A stretch of 64,000 nucleotides of DNA from Chlorops oryzae (taxonomy: Eukaryota; Arthropoda; Insecta; Diptera; Chloropidae). A program made the translations under genes and the position numbers. Below are positions 53,456 to 63,575 of this stretch, one piece after another. The first letter of the stretch is position 1, and each line of letters starts with the position of its first letter. The DNA is taken from the NCBI GenBank assembly GCA_020466095.1, contig CM035808.1, positions 71,541,119 to 71,605,118 on the forward strand, written 5' to 3'. Under the pieces are notes generated by a model. That model worked only from the letters and a program-made list of their open reading frames with translations, was not told the origin of the DNA and made no database searches.

Positions 53456-56111
53456 TTAGTGCTGATAGAGAGAAGGCAGGTCACGCCTCTTGAGCCGTGT
53501 GTAGCTGTTTGTTAATAACAAATTTCTGGCTAATGAGTTCGGATGTTGGGACAACCGAGTGCTATATTTGCGACTTAATGAAATAAGTTCGTTTTTGACC
53601 AACGGGATACAAAGGTCCTTGTGTATGTTTTCGTTCTTAATGAACCATGGAGCACCAGTGATAGTCCGAAGGATTTTAGACTGTGAGCGTTGTATAATGT
53701 CTGTTATAGAGTTACTCGCTTTTCCCCAGAGCTGGGAGCCATAAGTCCATATAGGCTTAAGTGTTGCGTTATAAAGAAGCACTTTGTGTTCGAGCCGCAA
53801 TCTTGACTTACTGTTGAGTAGCCAGTGCAGTTTTTGGGCGCTCAGCTTCATTTGGGTGCGTTTTGCCTCAATATGCTTGCGCCATGTGAGTCGGCGATCT
53901 AAGTGAATGCCTAGATATCTCACTTCATTGGCCTGTGGAACTCGTGTGCTATTAAGCATAATTGGAGGGCATGTCTCGCGACGCAGCGTGAAAGTTATGT
54001 GGGTGCATTTGCTTTCATTTACTTTTATTCTCCAGTTCGCAAGCCAGTCTTCAACAATATGAAGATGATTATTAAGAACTCGAGAGGCGACCGCAGGGTC
54101 GCTGTGTGCATACAAAATTGCTGTGTCATCTGCAAATGTAGATGTGAATAGCTCTGGGGAAACAGGCAGGTCAGCCGTGTATATCAAATATAACAATGGC
54201 CCGAGGATGCTGCCTTGAGGTACGCCTGCTGAGATGTGGAACTCATTCGTCGTGTGAGTTCCATATCTAATTTTGAACTTCCTTTCAGAGAGGTACGATT
54301 GTAGGACTTTGTGGGTATTATTGGGTAGTGTTTGTTTTATTTTAAACACTAAACCAGAATGCCAAACCTTGTCAAAGGCTTGTGAAATATCCAGAAATAT
54401 GGCAGAGCAGTATTTCTTTTTTTCAAACGCGTTTCTGATTTCGGTAGTAACTCTGTTTACTTGTTCAATAGTACCATGGCTTTTTCGAAAACCAAACTGG
54501 TGCTCGGGGATTACTCTGGAGCTTTGCAAGGACGGTAAAATTTTTGCCAAGAGACATTTTTCAAAAACTTTTGAGAACACAGGCAGTAGACTAATTGGCC
54601 TATATGATGATGGCAATGAGGGATCTTTTCCTGGCTTAGGGATCATGATGATGTTTGAAATTTTCCAGGCTCGAGGGTAAAATCCTATTCTTAATATAGC
54701 ATTAAATATTAAGAGGATTAGTCTTGTGGCTGCGGCCGGGAGTTGTTGTATCATCTGTGGCGTAATAAGATCAAAGCCTGCTGCCTTTTTTGGGTTTAGC
54801 TCTTTAATGATAGTTTGAACGTCTTTATGCTGAAATGAACGTATATTTTCGTTTAGACGTGGGTGAGTTTGTGGTAAACGGTAAGGGTTGGTAGGTGGAT
54901 TAGGCTTAAAAACGTTTTCTAGGTACTTAGCAAAAAGATGAGCTTTTTCTTCATCCTTTCTAGCCCAACTTCCAGTGTTGGTACGCAGGGGTGATACGTT
55001 TATTTTGGGTGCCTTCATCTTTTTGTTTGTTTTCCATAGAGAGTAATTAGTTTCGGCTGTTGGGCTCAATTTTCGTGTGAAGTTTTCTAAATTAGTTCTC
55101 AGATCATTATCAAGAGCTTCTCTTAGGCGCTTAGTTGCTTGTGTTAAGTTGTACTTTGCGGAGGGTGATCGTTGACGCTGCCATTCTCTTCGTAGGCGTC
55201 TTTTTTCTCGAACAAGGGTTTCGATCTCGCTTGGTATTATTGGGTTTCTGATTGATTTTGGGGTAGCGTGAACTGCGGCCGATATTATGATATCGTTTAG
55301 TTCTGTTATGGCTTCCTCAATATCACTTTCGCTCCGGAGGATCGTGTTCTCGTTCAAATGAGAGCTAATATATTTTTTAAACTTGAGCCAGTCGGTTTTC
55401 TTTGTTATAATTCTCCCGGGTTTTTCAGTGAGTGTGGGCACGCCCATCATTGTTATTATAATAGGGGAATGATCGGATGACAGATCGAAGCTGGGTGCAG
55501 CATGTATTTCGCTACGATCAAAGTTTTTGCTGACTGCAAAATCAATGAGGTCGGGTTTTTTTTTGCAAGTCGAAAGGTCGGTAAGTGGGTTGACCTGTTG
55601 AAATACAGTCAAAATTTTCACGACTATTTATTATAAGTGCATATAATTGTCGCCCTTTGGGGTTAATTAATCTAGAGCCCCAGTGTGGGTGCTTAGCATT
55701 ATAATCCCCAGCTGCTATGAATTTGTTGCCAAGCTTTTGGAAGTACTCTAAAAATTGTGTACCAGTAACAGAAAATCTCGGTGGGCAGTAAACTGCACTT
55801 AGAGCGATAATGCTGTTACCATAATGCAATGAGATAGAGGTTGCTTGTAAGTAATTTTGGAAAAATGCATCCATTAAACTGTGTTTTATTCGAGTTTTGA
55901 TCAAAACACCGGTGCCGCCGTGTGCCTTTCCATCTGGGTGATGAGTGCCATAAAACGTATAATTTTTAATAGTAAAATTATATTTGCTTGTAAGGTGGGT
56001 TTCACTGACGAGCATTACGTCAATTGAATGTAATTCAAGAAATGTTTGAATTTCAAGCTTGTGTTGTCGAATGCCGTTAGCATTCCAATGACAAATTTTT
56101 AAGACACTCAT
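53456..56111 (-). pseudogene. Jockey-type ORF2: endonuclease and reverse transcriptase, one frameshift
   Basis: It starts MSVLKICHWNANGIRQHKLE (ATG at 56111, overlapping the ORF1 stop). APE-type endonuclease motifs follow: LVSETHLT, GGTGVLIK, AGDYNAKHPHWGS and, after the frame change, SFDLSSDHSPI. The RT has KKAAGFDLITPQM, YRPISLLPVFSKVFEK, HQFGFRKSHGTIEQV, FLDISQAFDKVWH, GVPQGSILGPLLY and the catalytic TFADDTAILYAH. It ends LKRRDLPSLYQH at 53456 without RNase H, as expected for the Jockey clade. Between the two halves a run of nine A (T at 55556-55564) puts the frame out by one; eight A would restore it. Confidence 0.88.
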
Positions 56112-57736
56112 TTCTTTGCAATTAGAATTTGCATGAGTTGGCTTTGAGCCCGCATCATCTCTAGCAGCATTGATTGCACAGTTGAAGTGAACTGCATCAT
56201 GCAGTTAGTCAAATTTGAGATCATTGATTCCAAATTTGATATGGCACCTTGAGGGTGTACCGCAGTGTTCGACCTGACAGCGTCAGCGTACGAAATAGTC
56301 ATAGGAGTACGACCAGGATGTGCTGCTGTCGCAAGAGATGCTTGAGGTTGGGTCGCAGTGTTAGACTTTACTGCGTCAGCATATGAAAATGCTGTGGGAG
56401 GAAGAGCAGCTAATGCTGGCCCTTGCTGGCTCGGCAGGAAGTTCGGAACTTCTTGATGAGTTTTCCGCTTGGGTTGGTCTTTTTTTTTTATTGTCATGTA
56501 GATTGGGCATCCACGATAACTCGCTTTGTGGTTACCACCACAGTTGCTGCATTTTCTTACATCAGGGTTGTCTTGATCAACTTGACAAGAGTTCGAAGAA
56601 TGCCGATCTCCACATGTAGCGCACACGGGGTGCAATGTGCAATAGTTTTGCGTGTGACCAAATTCTTGGCAATTAGAGCATTGAACCGGCCCTTTCCGCT
56701 TATGAGGCTCTTCGACCGTAATTTTGCAGTGTTGCAAAAATTGCAGATTGTATATTGGGTGGACCTCGTTCTTTTTTAGTTTTTGGGAGTTGGCTGAAGG
56801 ATCAAGCTCAATGCGATATAGGGGTTGCGGAATATTTTGTTTGTTTTTAATATTAAAAACGGTTTTCGTTAGAAAACCTGCAGCTTGCAGAGCGCCTTTG
56901 ATCTCTGCTGGGTCAACTGAGGGCTCGATGCCTTTTATTACTACCACTAAACCTTTGCTTGCTTTAAGCTGGTAGGTATAGTAGCTTTTTTTGAGTGCAT
57001 CAAAGTGATTCACCAGGGTACGATAGTGGGTTTCCGTATAAATTTGTATTTTAGTTTCTTTCACGTTACCCCTTTTAATGGAAACAACGTGAAAGTTGCT
57101 ACTGCCAATGGAACGAGCGATAGTTGCTACCAGAGCGTTGGAACATTCCTCACGCAAGTAGATTGGGGGAGGCTTAATTTTTTTGATGGGGTTTTGTGTA
57201 GATGATTCATTATCATCTTTGCTAGCAAGCAGCGCAAATCTATTTTGGCTTGGGCTAGTAGCAGTACTCGTTGATGCATTGGGTTTCAATACTTTTAGAG
57301 GCTTCTGTCCTTGCATTTTTTGGGGACTCAATTTCCGCTTAATGTTCACGTAGCGATCCATGCCTGTCTGCACTGCCGACCCCTTTTGCTTTTCGTGGAC
57401 GCCAACGTTTTTTGCTATAGCGGCAGCGGCGCTAGCATTCACTTGAGCAGAGCGCATGGCTTCGTTTTGTCTGCTGTATTCTTCTTTTGACTTAGTGTTT
57501 GTCAGTATGTCGGTTGTTTCTTCGTTTTGCAGTGATGCTGTTGTTGTTGAAGAAGTGAGGCTCGCAATAAGAGCAGAAACCGTTGACGTTGTAGCTGTGT
57601 ACTTAGGACTAGCAAAAGTATTAGTTGGCGTACTTACTGCGATCGAGCAGGGAGTATTGGAGCTTGTAGGCAGAAGGGGTAGTGCATTTACTGCATTTGT
57701 TTGCTGCGGTGTGCGGGAAAGCTTGCCTGAAGTCAC
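56108..57736 (-). CDS. Jockey-type ORF1 (Gag-like) with three CCHC-type knuckles
   Basis: An open frame of 542 codons. The N-terminal part is rich in Thr/Ser/Ala (low complexity), and the middle resembles the RRM/PRE_C2HC region of Jockey-clade Gag proteins (LKASKGLVVVIKGIEPS, residues about 257-273). The knuckles are CSNCQEFGHTQNYC, CATCGDRHSSNSC and CSNCGGNHKASYRGC (about 351-410). The C-terminus is helical. It binds RNA and forms the ribonucleoprotein with ORF2. The first codon of the frame as given is GTG and no in-frame ATG is found upstream before a stop; the first internal ATG is near residue 93. The original start codon is probably mutated. ORF2 starts four bases before the ORF1 stop ends. 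Confidence 0.85.
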   Translation of the reverse strand: MTSGKLSRTPQQTNAVNALPLLPTSSNTPCSIAVSTPTNTFASPKYTATTSTVSALIASLTSSTTTASLQNEETTDILTNTKSKEEYSRQNEAMRSAQVNASAAAAIAKNVGVHEKQKGSAVQTGMDRYVNIKRKLSPQKMQGQKPLKVLKPNASTSTATSPSQNRFALLASKDDNESSTQNPIKKIKPPPIYLREECSNALVATIARSIGSSNFHVVSIKRGNVKETKIQIYTETHYRTLVNHFDALKKSYYTYQLKASKGLVVVIKGIEPSVDPAEIKGALQAAGFLTKTVFNIKNKQNIPQPLYRIELDPSANSQKLKKNEVHPIYNLQFLQHCKITVEEPHKRKGPVQCSNCQEFGHTQNYCTLHPVCATCGDRHSSNSCQVDQDNPDVRKCSNCGGNHKASYRGCPIYMTIKKKDQPKRKTHQEVPNFLPSQQGPALAALPPTAFSYADAVKSNTATQPQASLATAAHPGRTPMTISYADAVRSNTAVHPQGAISNLESMISNLTNCMMQFTSTVQSMLLEMMRAQSQLMQILIAKK

Positions 57737-58016
57737 CGAGTGAAGGTTTAGCAGAGCATTTTGTTGTTGGAACGATTCCGTAACACTGTGCGAGCGACGT
57801 CGGCCGCACGGCGGCGAACGTTGAACACTTATTTATTTTCTTCTTTCTTTTTTTTTTTTTTTGTTTTTTTTTTCACATGCACTTTTCGCGCACTAGAAGA
57901 GTCGCTGTCTCTAATTTTTTATTTGATTTTTGTATTTATTTTTATTATTATTAATTTAATTTTGATTTAATTTTTTTTATTTAATAATGTTTAATTTTGT
58001 GTTTGTTTTGTGTTAT

Positions 58017-58062
<46 letters not shown>

Positions 58063-58115
58063 AAAACTGCGGATAAAAACGCGTCCGACTGAATCGAGCG
58101 CTTGAGCCGAACTCA
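57737..58115 (-). other. Jockey 5' UTR with a 42-bp A-tract
   Basis: On the element strand the first 56 bases (GAGTTCGGCTCAAGCGCTCG ... ) are followed by an uninterrupted A-run (T at 58018-58059), then AT-rich leader and ORF1. Internal promoters of Jockey-clade elements lie at the 5' end. The long A-run here is unusual. Confidence 0.6.
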
Positions 58116-58131
58116 TGAAGATGTTAATATT

Positions 58132-60715
58132 CCTGCCAAATATTTCATTACACATGAGCAACCAGGCGGCATGATTGATTGCCATGACCTCTGCCTGTAA
58201 GACGCTGCAGTGGTCAGGTAGGCGGAGGGCAAGCTTAACCCGGTAGCGCCTGAATTGAAAAAAATAAATATTAAAAATAAAATAAAATATGAACCGGTTT
58301 TGAAGTTTTGATGACAAAACACGAACTTTTTTAGTGATGCCATATGGCATCGCTAGGCGCTACCGGGTTAATGTTTAAGCTGCTGGAGTATATACCGCAT
58401 CCAACCCTAGAGTTGAGTTTGGAGCCGTCGGTATATATTTGGATTGAGTCCCGGCTGATATCGATACCATCGCACCACTCCGCCCTGCTTGGTACGAATG
58501 TTTTGAACCTTCGTTCGAAGCAGAGCGAGGGGTTGCGGTAGTCGATATTAGTTGGGGTAAGGAAATCTTTTGTCAAGATTTGAGAATGACCGATGTCGGT
58601 TCTTGGCCAGCGACAGACGGTATTTAATCGCGCGGCGGCGATCTTTGCCTGTTGCTTTATTAGGAGTGATGTTGGAATCCAACATAGAAGCGTAAATAGT
58701 GCCTTCGTTGGAGTAGTCCTTAGCGCCCTTGTTATCAATAGAGCGGACTGTCTCCTGACTTTGTCCAGGGATAGCAGATAAGAAGCTTTCTCTGCTACTG
58801 GCCACCAACAAGTTGAGAATAGGTTCCACTACTGCCTGGTAAATCCATAATATTGACTTGGGGGACAACCCCCATCTTGCACCTATTGCTATCCTACAGC
58901 AGTATAGGGCGCATAACGCTTTCTTTGCTCTTTCCGTGGTGTTCTCTTTCCATAGAAGTTTGCAGTCAAGTGTAAGCCCCAAGTATTTGACTTGGCTGCT
59001 TAGTCTTAAAGTAACCCCATTTAGTCTTGGTAGGTTAAAGGAAGGAAACTTGTATCTCCTTGTGAAGAGTACTAGTTCAGTTTTTCTGGGATTAATCCCC
59101 AGGCCACACTCTCCACTCTAGTGGCAGAGTGTCTTAAGATGCTGGGACATCAGATTTGATATGATGTCCAGATGTTTGCCAGAGACGGATATGACAATGT
59201 CATCTGCATACGCTGTGACATCGCATCCGATGGAATCGAGTTCCATTAGCAGAGAATTTACAACTAGGTTCCAGAGAAGTGGGGAGAGGACTCCTCCTTG
59301 GGGCGTTCCTCTTACCACTTTCCTGCTAACCTGTGTATTTCCCAAAGATGTAGTAATCTTTCTATCGATTAACAGGCTGTTCACTAAGCTACTAATATTG
59401 TCATCGACCCCTAAATGGGATAGTGCTGATACAATAGCTTGAGAGCAGACATTGTTGAAAGCCCCCTCTATATCAAGGAACGCGGCTAGCGTGTACTCCT
59501 TGTAATAGAGGAATTTCTAAATTTTTTGTGTCAAATTGTGTAGGGCTGTCTCAACCGACTTGCCTTTATTGTAGGCGTGCTGTGAGCCCGATAGTCTGTC
59601 AATACCAATGGTATCTTTAATAAAATGGGCCAGAATCCTCTCGAACGTTTTGAAAAGAAAGGAGGATAGGCTTATGGGACGGTAGTCCTTTGGTTTTGTG
59701 AGGCTTGCTTTTCCCGCCTTGGGGATGAAGACGACCCGATATTCCCGCCAGTTGGCCGGAATATAGGAGAGCCTCAAGCAAGCGTCATAAATTTCCGTAA
59801 GCCATGGGATCGCCCACGCAAACGAGCGCTGCAGGTCAGCTGGTACGATTCCGTCTGGGCCGGGGGATTTATATGGTGCGAAGGATTTTATTGCCCATTG
59901 CACTTGATTGGTTCTTAACTTCCATCTTAGGGAATGATAAGAGGTCGCAGGAGTGAGAAGAGATCCGCTATCGGTTTCTGAATAGCTTCCTGGAAAATGA
60001 GCGTCCAGAAGGATTTCGAGCGTTTCTGAGGGAGTATAGGTCCAAGTCCCATCCTCCCTTTGAATTCCTCCTGGATGCCTTGGCTTAGGAGCTTAGGATT
60101 TTGCGTAGTCGGTTCGTTTCGGAGATACCTTCCATTCCGTCACAGAAGGACCTCCATGACGATCGCTTCGCTTTCCTTACTACATATTTGAAGATGTGGA
60201 CGCTCTCCTTATAGGGTTGCCAATCCGATGATACTTTGGCTTCGTTGAAGCACTTCCTGCAATTTTTCCTTAGGTTTGCAATATCTGCATTCCACCAAGG
60301 AGGTTTGGATTTACCCCGAAATTTCGTTGGGTTGCATGCAAATTTAGCTGCGGCCGAGTAGGCCGTTGTGAAGGTGCTAACCGCTCCGTCCAAGCTTTGT
60401 ATGTCTTGGATAGGTGGAGGCACCGTTTCAAGTTTGGCTTCTAAGAAGTTGTGAAACTTCTCCCAATTGGTGTGTTTCCTATTTATAAACGTTGTTGGAG
60501 CTTTAAGGTCCAGTCCCGCAATAAGAAAGGTAATGTATATATGGTCCGACAGTGAGCAGTCTGTAGAGACTTTCCACTGCCGAACGAGCCTGGACGACCT
60601 CTCACTAATAAGTGTGAGATCAATGACTTCGCATCGATTACTGGTCACAAATGTAGGTTCTACACCTACGTTGACAAAAGTGAGCCTATTGCCTAGAATA
60701 AAATCAAGCAGTGAC
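58132..60715 (-). pseudogene. LOA-type ORF2, RT and first half of RNase H
   Basis: In order on the minus strand: linker region to 60085 (LSDHIYITFLIAG, KPPWWNADIANLRK); RT fingers/palm at 59903-59517 (YKSPGPDGIVPADLQRSF, YRPISLSSFLFKTFERIL, GSQHAYNKGKSVETAL); palm at 59384-59118 with GTPQGGVLSPLLWNL and catalytic YADDIVISVSG; thumb at 58982-58548 (MGLTLDCKLLWKEN). The RNase H start at about 58430 reads IQIYTDGSKLNSRVG, and about 58200 reads LQAEVMAINHAAW, up to NINIF. Frames change at about 59517, 59118, 58740 and 58330, so the ORF is dead. Its RNase H continues at 46390. Confidence 0.88.
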
Positions 60716-61180
60716 TCACCTCTTTCGTTTGTGTCGGTGCTGCCCCACAGCTGGTGACGTGAGTTGGCATCCGCTCATATGAGAATGGTGATGTGTGTGA
60801 TGCTTCCCATATGCTTCAGTCGTAAGGGTCCTTACTAGGCTGCTGGGTGGGCTCGGCCCGTGATCGTGCGCCATATAACGTGACGCTATCCACACTGGTG
60901 AGCCCCTTATACCGACCGCTATGCATGCGTTGTCGCTGTCGCAGAACCTGCTGAGGACGATACTGTTAATGGTTTTCTTAATTAGGATACATGCCCGTAT
61001 TTTACCTGTATCAGGTGATATCAGGGTATACCCTGAAAGGTTTAATCCACGAACCCGCTCCTGGTAGATCCAAGGTTCTTGGATTAAGCAAATGTCCTCC
61101 CCTGTTTCGTTCAGGCGGAGGAGTAGGGCTGCCGATGCTGCTTTGGAATGGTTAAGGTTAATTTGCACCACCTTCACCAT
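60716..61180 (-). pseudogene. LOA-type ORF2, N-terminal endonuclease
   Basis: The ATG at 61180 (MVKVVQINLNHSKAASAALL) overlaps the end of ORF1 by 23 bases. QINLNHSKAA and ICLIQEPWIYQERVRGL are the first two conserved blocks of the APE-type endonuclease of this LINE group, which nicks the target DNA. The frame breaks near 60830-60716 and resumes at 60648 with VIDLTLIS and the SLSDHIYI motif. Confidence 0.82.
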
Positions 61181-62086
61181 CCTTGTACATGCAGACGACG
61201 GTCTGTTCCAGGTCCTCCTCCCCGGAAGACAGAAGGGCTTCTTCTTGCTCTGAAGCCAGAGCAAGGTCTAAGAAATCCCCAACTATTTCGGAGGTCGAGA
61301 CCGTGCTACATCCGTCATCGGAGTGTAGGACCGCCTCTTTCTCCGCCGGGTCCCCCGTCTGGTCGGGCGTGCCCGTAGTTCTCTCCGCCGGTGCAGAGGG
61401 AGCAGATACTGAGCAGCTTGCCGCGTTGCTCGCTTTGTCGCCCTTGTAGATGCGGAGGGTGGTCGACCCGAAGCCGTAGTTGACCACACACTTCCTCTCC
61501 TGCAATGGCGCAAGGGACCCTTCATATAACACGACGAGTACCTCACGCAAGCTCCCGCTGGGCTCCCCAACCTTCAACACCTTCCAATCGTGGGTTGGGA
61601 GGTCAAGATTGCTGAGCCTCAGCAGCTGGAGAATCTCCTCCGGCGCCGTTGGCTCCAATGGAAGCCAAGCCTTCGATCTCGGACGGCTTGGAATCAGGTC
61701 CCTTGTAACCGCTTGAAGGTTAGCGCCGGGCCAGACCTCTCCCACTTCGGGGATGGCTAGCTTGTAGAGATCCGCTGAGCGTTGATCCGCACATGCTATC
61801 AATTTAACGTGCCCTTGCTACCAACCTGCATCTCTGCAGACTGGTGAAGGGCGTTCCGAGCTTTGTTGCCCGTGGAAATGGTGCCGGCCGCGTCCCCAGT
61901 CTTCTCATGAGCCGGCTTATTTGCCGAGGAACCTGCTGAACCGAGGGGCGCTTGGGCAGGGGTGGCATCAGTGCTAGGCTCATTTGCCTTGGCATTGGTG
62001 CTCCTCGAAGACGAGGCAGCGTCGCTGCCCTTTACCGGTGTGGTGCGGGAAACAGCGCTTTGCCTCATGATTTGAGTGCGGACCAT
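61158..62086 (-). pseudogene. LOA-type ORF1 (DUF4780-like Gag), one frameshift
   Basis: The ATG at 62086 opens a Ser/Ala/Thr/Pro-rich N-terminus (MVRTQIMRQSAVSRTTPVKG). At about 61800 the frame shifts and continues with KLIACADQRSADLYKLAIPE, VGEVWPGANLQAV and SRPRSKAWLPLEP. These motifs belong to the DUF4780 domain carried by ORF1 of LOA/R1-related insect LINEs (named from memory). An acidic tail (SSGEEDLEQTVVCMYKDGEG) ends at 61158. The role would be RNA binding and particle assembly. Apart from the one shift it is well preserved. Confidence 0.78.
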
Positions 62087-62874
62087 CCTGCCCTTAGGGT
62101 GTGGAGGGCCCGATTTTTAATGCCGCTAGGCGCAGCTTTGTGTTGTCCCCCCGATGGGTTGGACATATTTGGATTTATACCCATCCCAAGAGAGTTGGGT
62201 TTGAGTCCCCCTGAAGGGTTGGACTCGGAAGTTGTTGTTTTGTTTTTTGATTTGTGTCCATTCTATATGGGCCCCAACTCAAAGCCGCTATCACCACTTG
62301 TTGTGAAGTCGCCTTAATGGTCCCATGGTTATCTATGCAAGCAGGGAGGCGATACGAGGGTTGGCACACGCCCTTATGGGGTCGTGTGCTCAGAGCCAAA
62401 CCAGCGCTAATTACGACATAGTCAACTAAACCTACACCACCAACTTAATGGCGACAAGCTCTGAACGTACTTTGAGACCTAGCCAGGGTTTTAGTGGGGC
62501 GGAAGATAGCTGAGGCATTGGCGCAAGAGCCATTTCAGTGGGATTTCACTCCCCTTATTCAGGTCTTGCAATACCCAGCCACCAGCTCCGTGGCGTCAAA
62601 ACCAATCGTTCCGGGTCGTGCCGTTTGATGCGTTCCAGCTGCTGTAACAGTAGCTGAAACGCATCGGGGATTGTTAACAGTTTTCTCTGGCATGAATTGA
62701 TTCGTCTACATGCTTGACCATGGGGCCTTGTTCCCGAAAGTTTCCCTGATTACTTTTAGCTTCGGTGCTCCTCTACGACCTTACCGGTATGGGTGGCCCT
62801 ATCCGGCATCGCTCGGAGATTCATCACACGTACTGGCCCCCCTCACCACGACGAGGTAGTAATCGCGAGGGAGA
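62087..62874 (-). other. 5' UTR of the LOA-type LINE
   Basis: About 790 bp, with no domain-bearing frame, ending at the ATTAGGGCAA duplication. It is markedly less AT-rich than its surroundings and should contain the internal promoter. Confidence 0.65.
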
Positions 62875-63454
62875 TTAGGGCAATGACTGCCGGCAATTTT
62901 TATAAAATTTTCGTGTTAAGTTGCCCTACCTTTTACACGTATGAAAAACTTGCCCGGCAATTTTTATTTTCTCTTACCTGTTTTTGACGTTTGCCCCGTT
63001 CGTGCAGGGTTGGTTTTCATAATACATTAATAAAATATAATTATGCATCCCTGATCTATGTTTAATTTTAAGAACATTTTATATCTACATAAAAAAAAAC
63101 TTAAATCACTGAGTTCATTTCATAAAAAAAAAATACTAAAAAATATATAAAAATAAAAAATAAATAAAAATAAAAAATAAATAAAAATAACAAAATTAGC
63201 TAAAAATCAATCCTAAAAGTTTTTAATTTAATATTTCCCGAACAAATTCTCCGTCTTAACACGCCGAAAGAAGAAAGCGAATAAAGCAAATGTCAAAAAT
63301 CTGCTAGCAGCCAACTTCATGTTTGACACAACGAAAGAGAGCAAAAAGAAATTGCCCAGTACGGGCAATTCTAAAATGAGAAATTTTTCTCTACCCCGCG
63401 CTTCGTCTCGCCTATGAAAAAAAAATTGCAGACAATAATTGCCCTAATGTAAAA

Positions 63455-63575
63455 GCGCACATAAAATTCCAAAAGTTTGTAAAAGGGGGTGTGGCAAAGG
63501 GGCGGTTAAATAAAGAAACTGAACAAATGTCGGTATATGGGGCTCTTATAGCCTTAAAAACCTCTAGAACAGTGA
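63455..63575 (+). repeat. Repeat R, copy 3, last part
   Basis: AAAATTCCAAAAGTTTGTAAAAGGGGGTGTGGCAAAGGGGCGG, given here by its key words AAAAGTTTGT and TGTGGCAAAGGGGCGG, and TGTCGGTATATGGGGCTCTT parallel copy 1 at about 9172-9290. It is separated from the first part of copy 3 by the whole 18-kb nest. Confidence 0.65.

Larger units (their letters stand above)
46391..58115 (-). mobile_element. Jockey-type LINE with satellite array and duplicated internal segment in its 3' UTR
   Basis: TGAAGATGTTAATATT is duplicated at 46375-46390 and 58116-58131, and a 15-bp poly(A) (T-run 46391-46405) lies at the left end, preceded on the element strand by AATAAAAACACGTGC. So the insertion is minus-strand, 3' end left. 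ORF1 (57736-56108) and ORF2 (56111-53456) are in place. The 3' UTR from 53455 leads into a TA microsatellite, is then interrupted by satellite and LINE-copy DNA (46498-53300), and resumes at about 46497 to 46406. Confidence 0.85.
45625..62874 (-). mobile_element. Full-length LOA-type LINE with Jockey LINE inside
   Basis: ATTAGGGCAA flanks the element (45615-45624 and 62875-62884), a 10-bp target duplication. From right to left on the minus strand it has a 5' UTR of ~790 bp, ORF1, ORF2 (endonuclease, RT, RNase H) and a short 3' UTR ending in CTACCTACCTACC. An RNase H C-terminal to the RT and a simple-repeat rather than poly(A) tail fit the LOA/R1/I group. The RNase H is split by a Jockey-type LINE at 46391-58115. 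Confidence 0.85.
45607..63454. mobile_element. MITE with 17-bp inverted ends, split by the LOA-type LINE
   Basis: TTTTACATTAGGGCAA at 45608-45624 faces TTGCCCTAATGTAAAA at about 63437-63453. Only 18 bp of the MITE lie left of the LINE and about 570 bp (62885-63454) lie right of it, so the unit was about 590 bp. The interior has GCCGGCAATTTTTAT words repeated near 62892 and 62955, and no coding domain. Repeat R resumes immediately outside its right end. Confidence 0.6.

Noticed and set aside
54273..57205. Plus-strand frames across the Jockey ORFs (and their copies at 49157-51859)
   Set aside because: They are antisense shadows with no recognisable domains; their duplication only reflects duplication of the LINE.
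57621..57809. Short frame MRPTSLAQ... as the true N-terminus of Jockey ORF1
   Set aside because: It is in a different frame from ORF1 and stops at 57621; no splice sites obviously join it. A mutated start codon is simpler.
61183..61570. Ser/Arg-rich frames overlapping LOA ORF1 (plus and minus)
   Set aside because: They overlap ORF1 in other frames in a GC-rich stretch; ORF1 has the conserved motifs.
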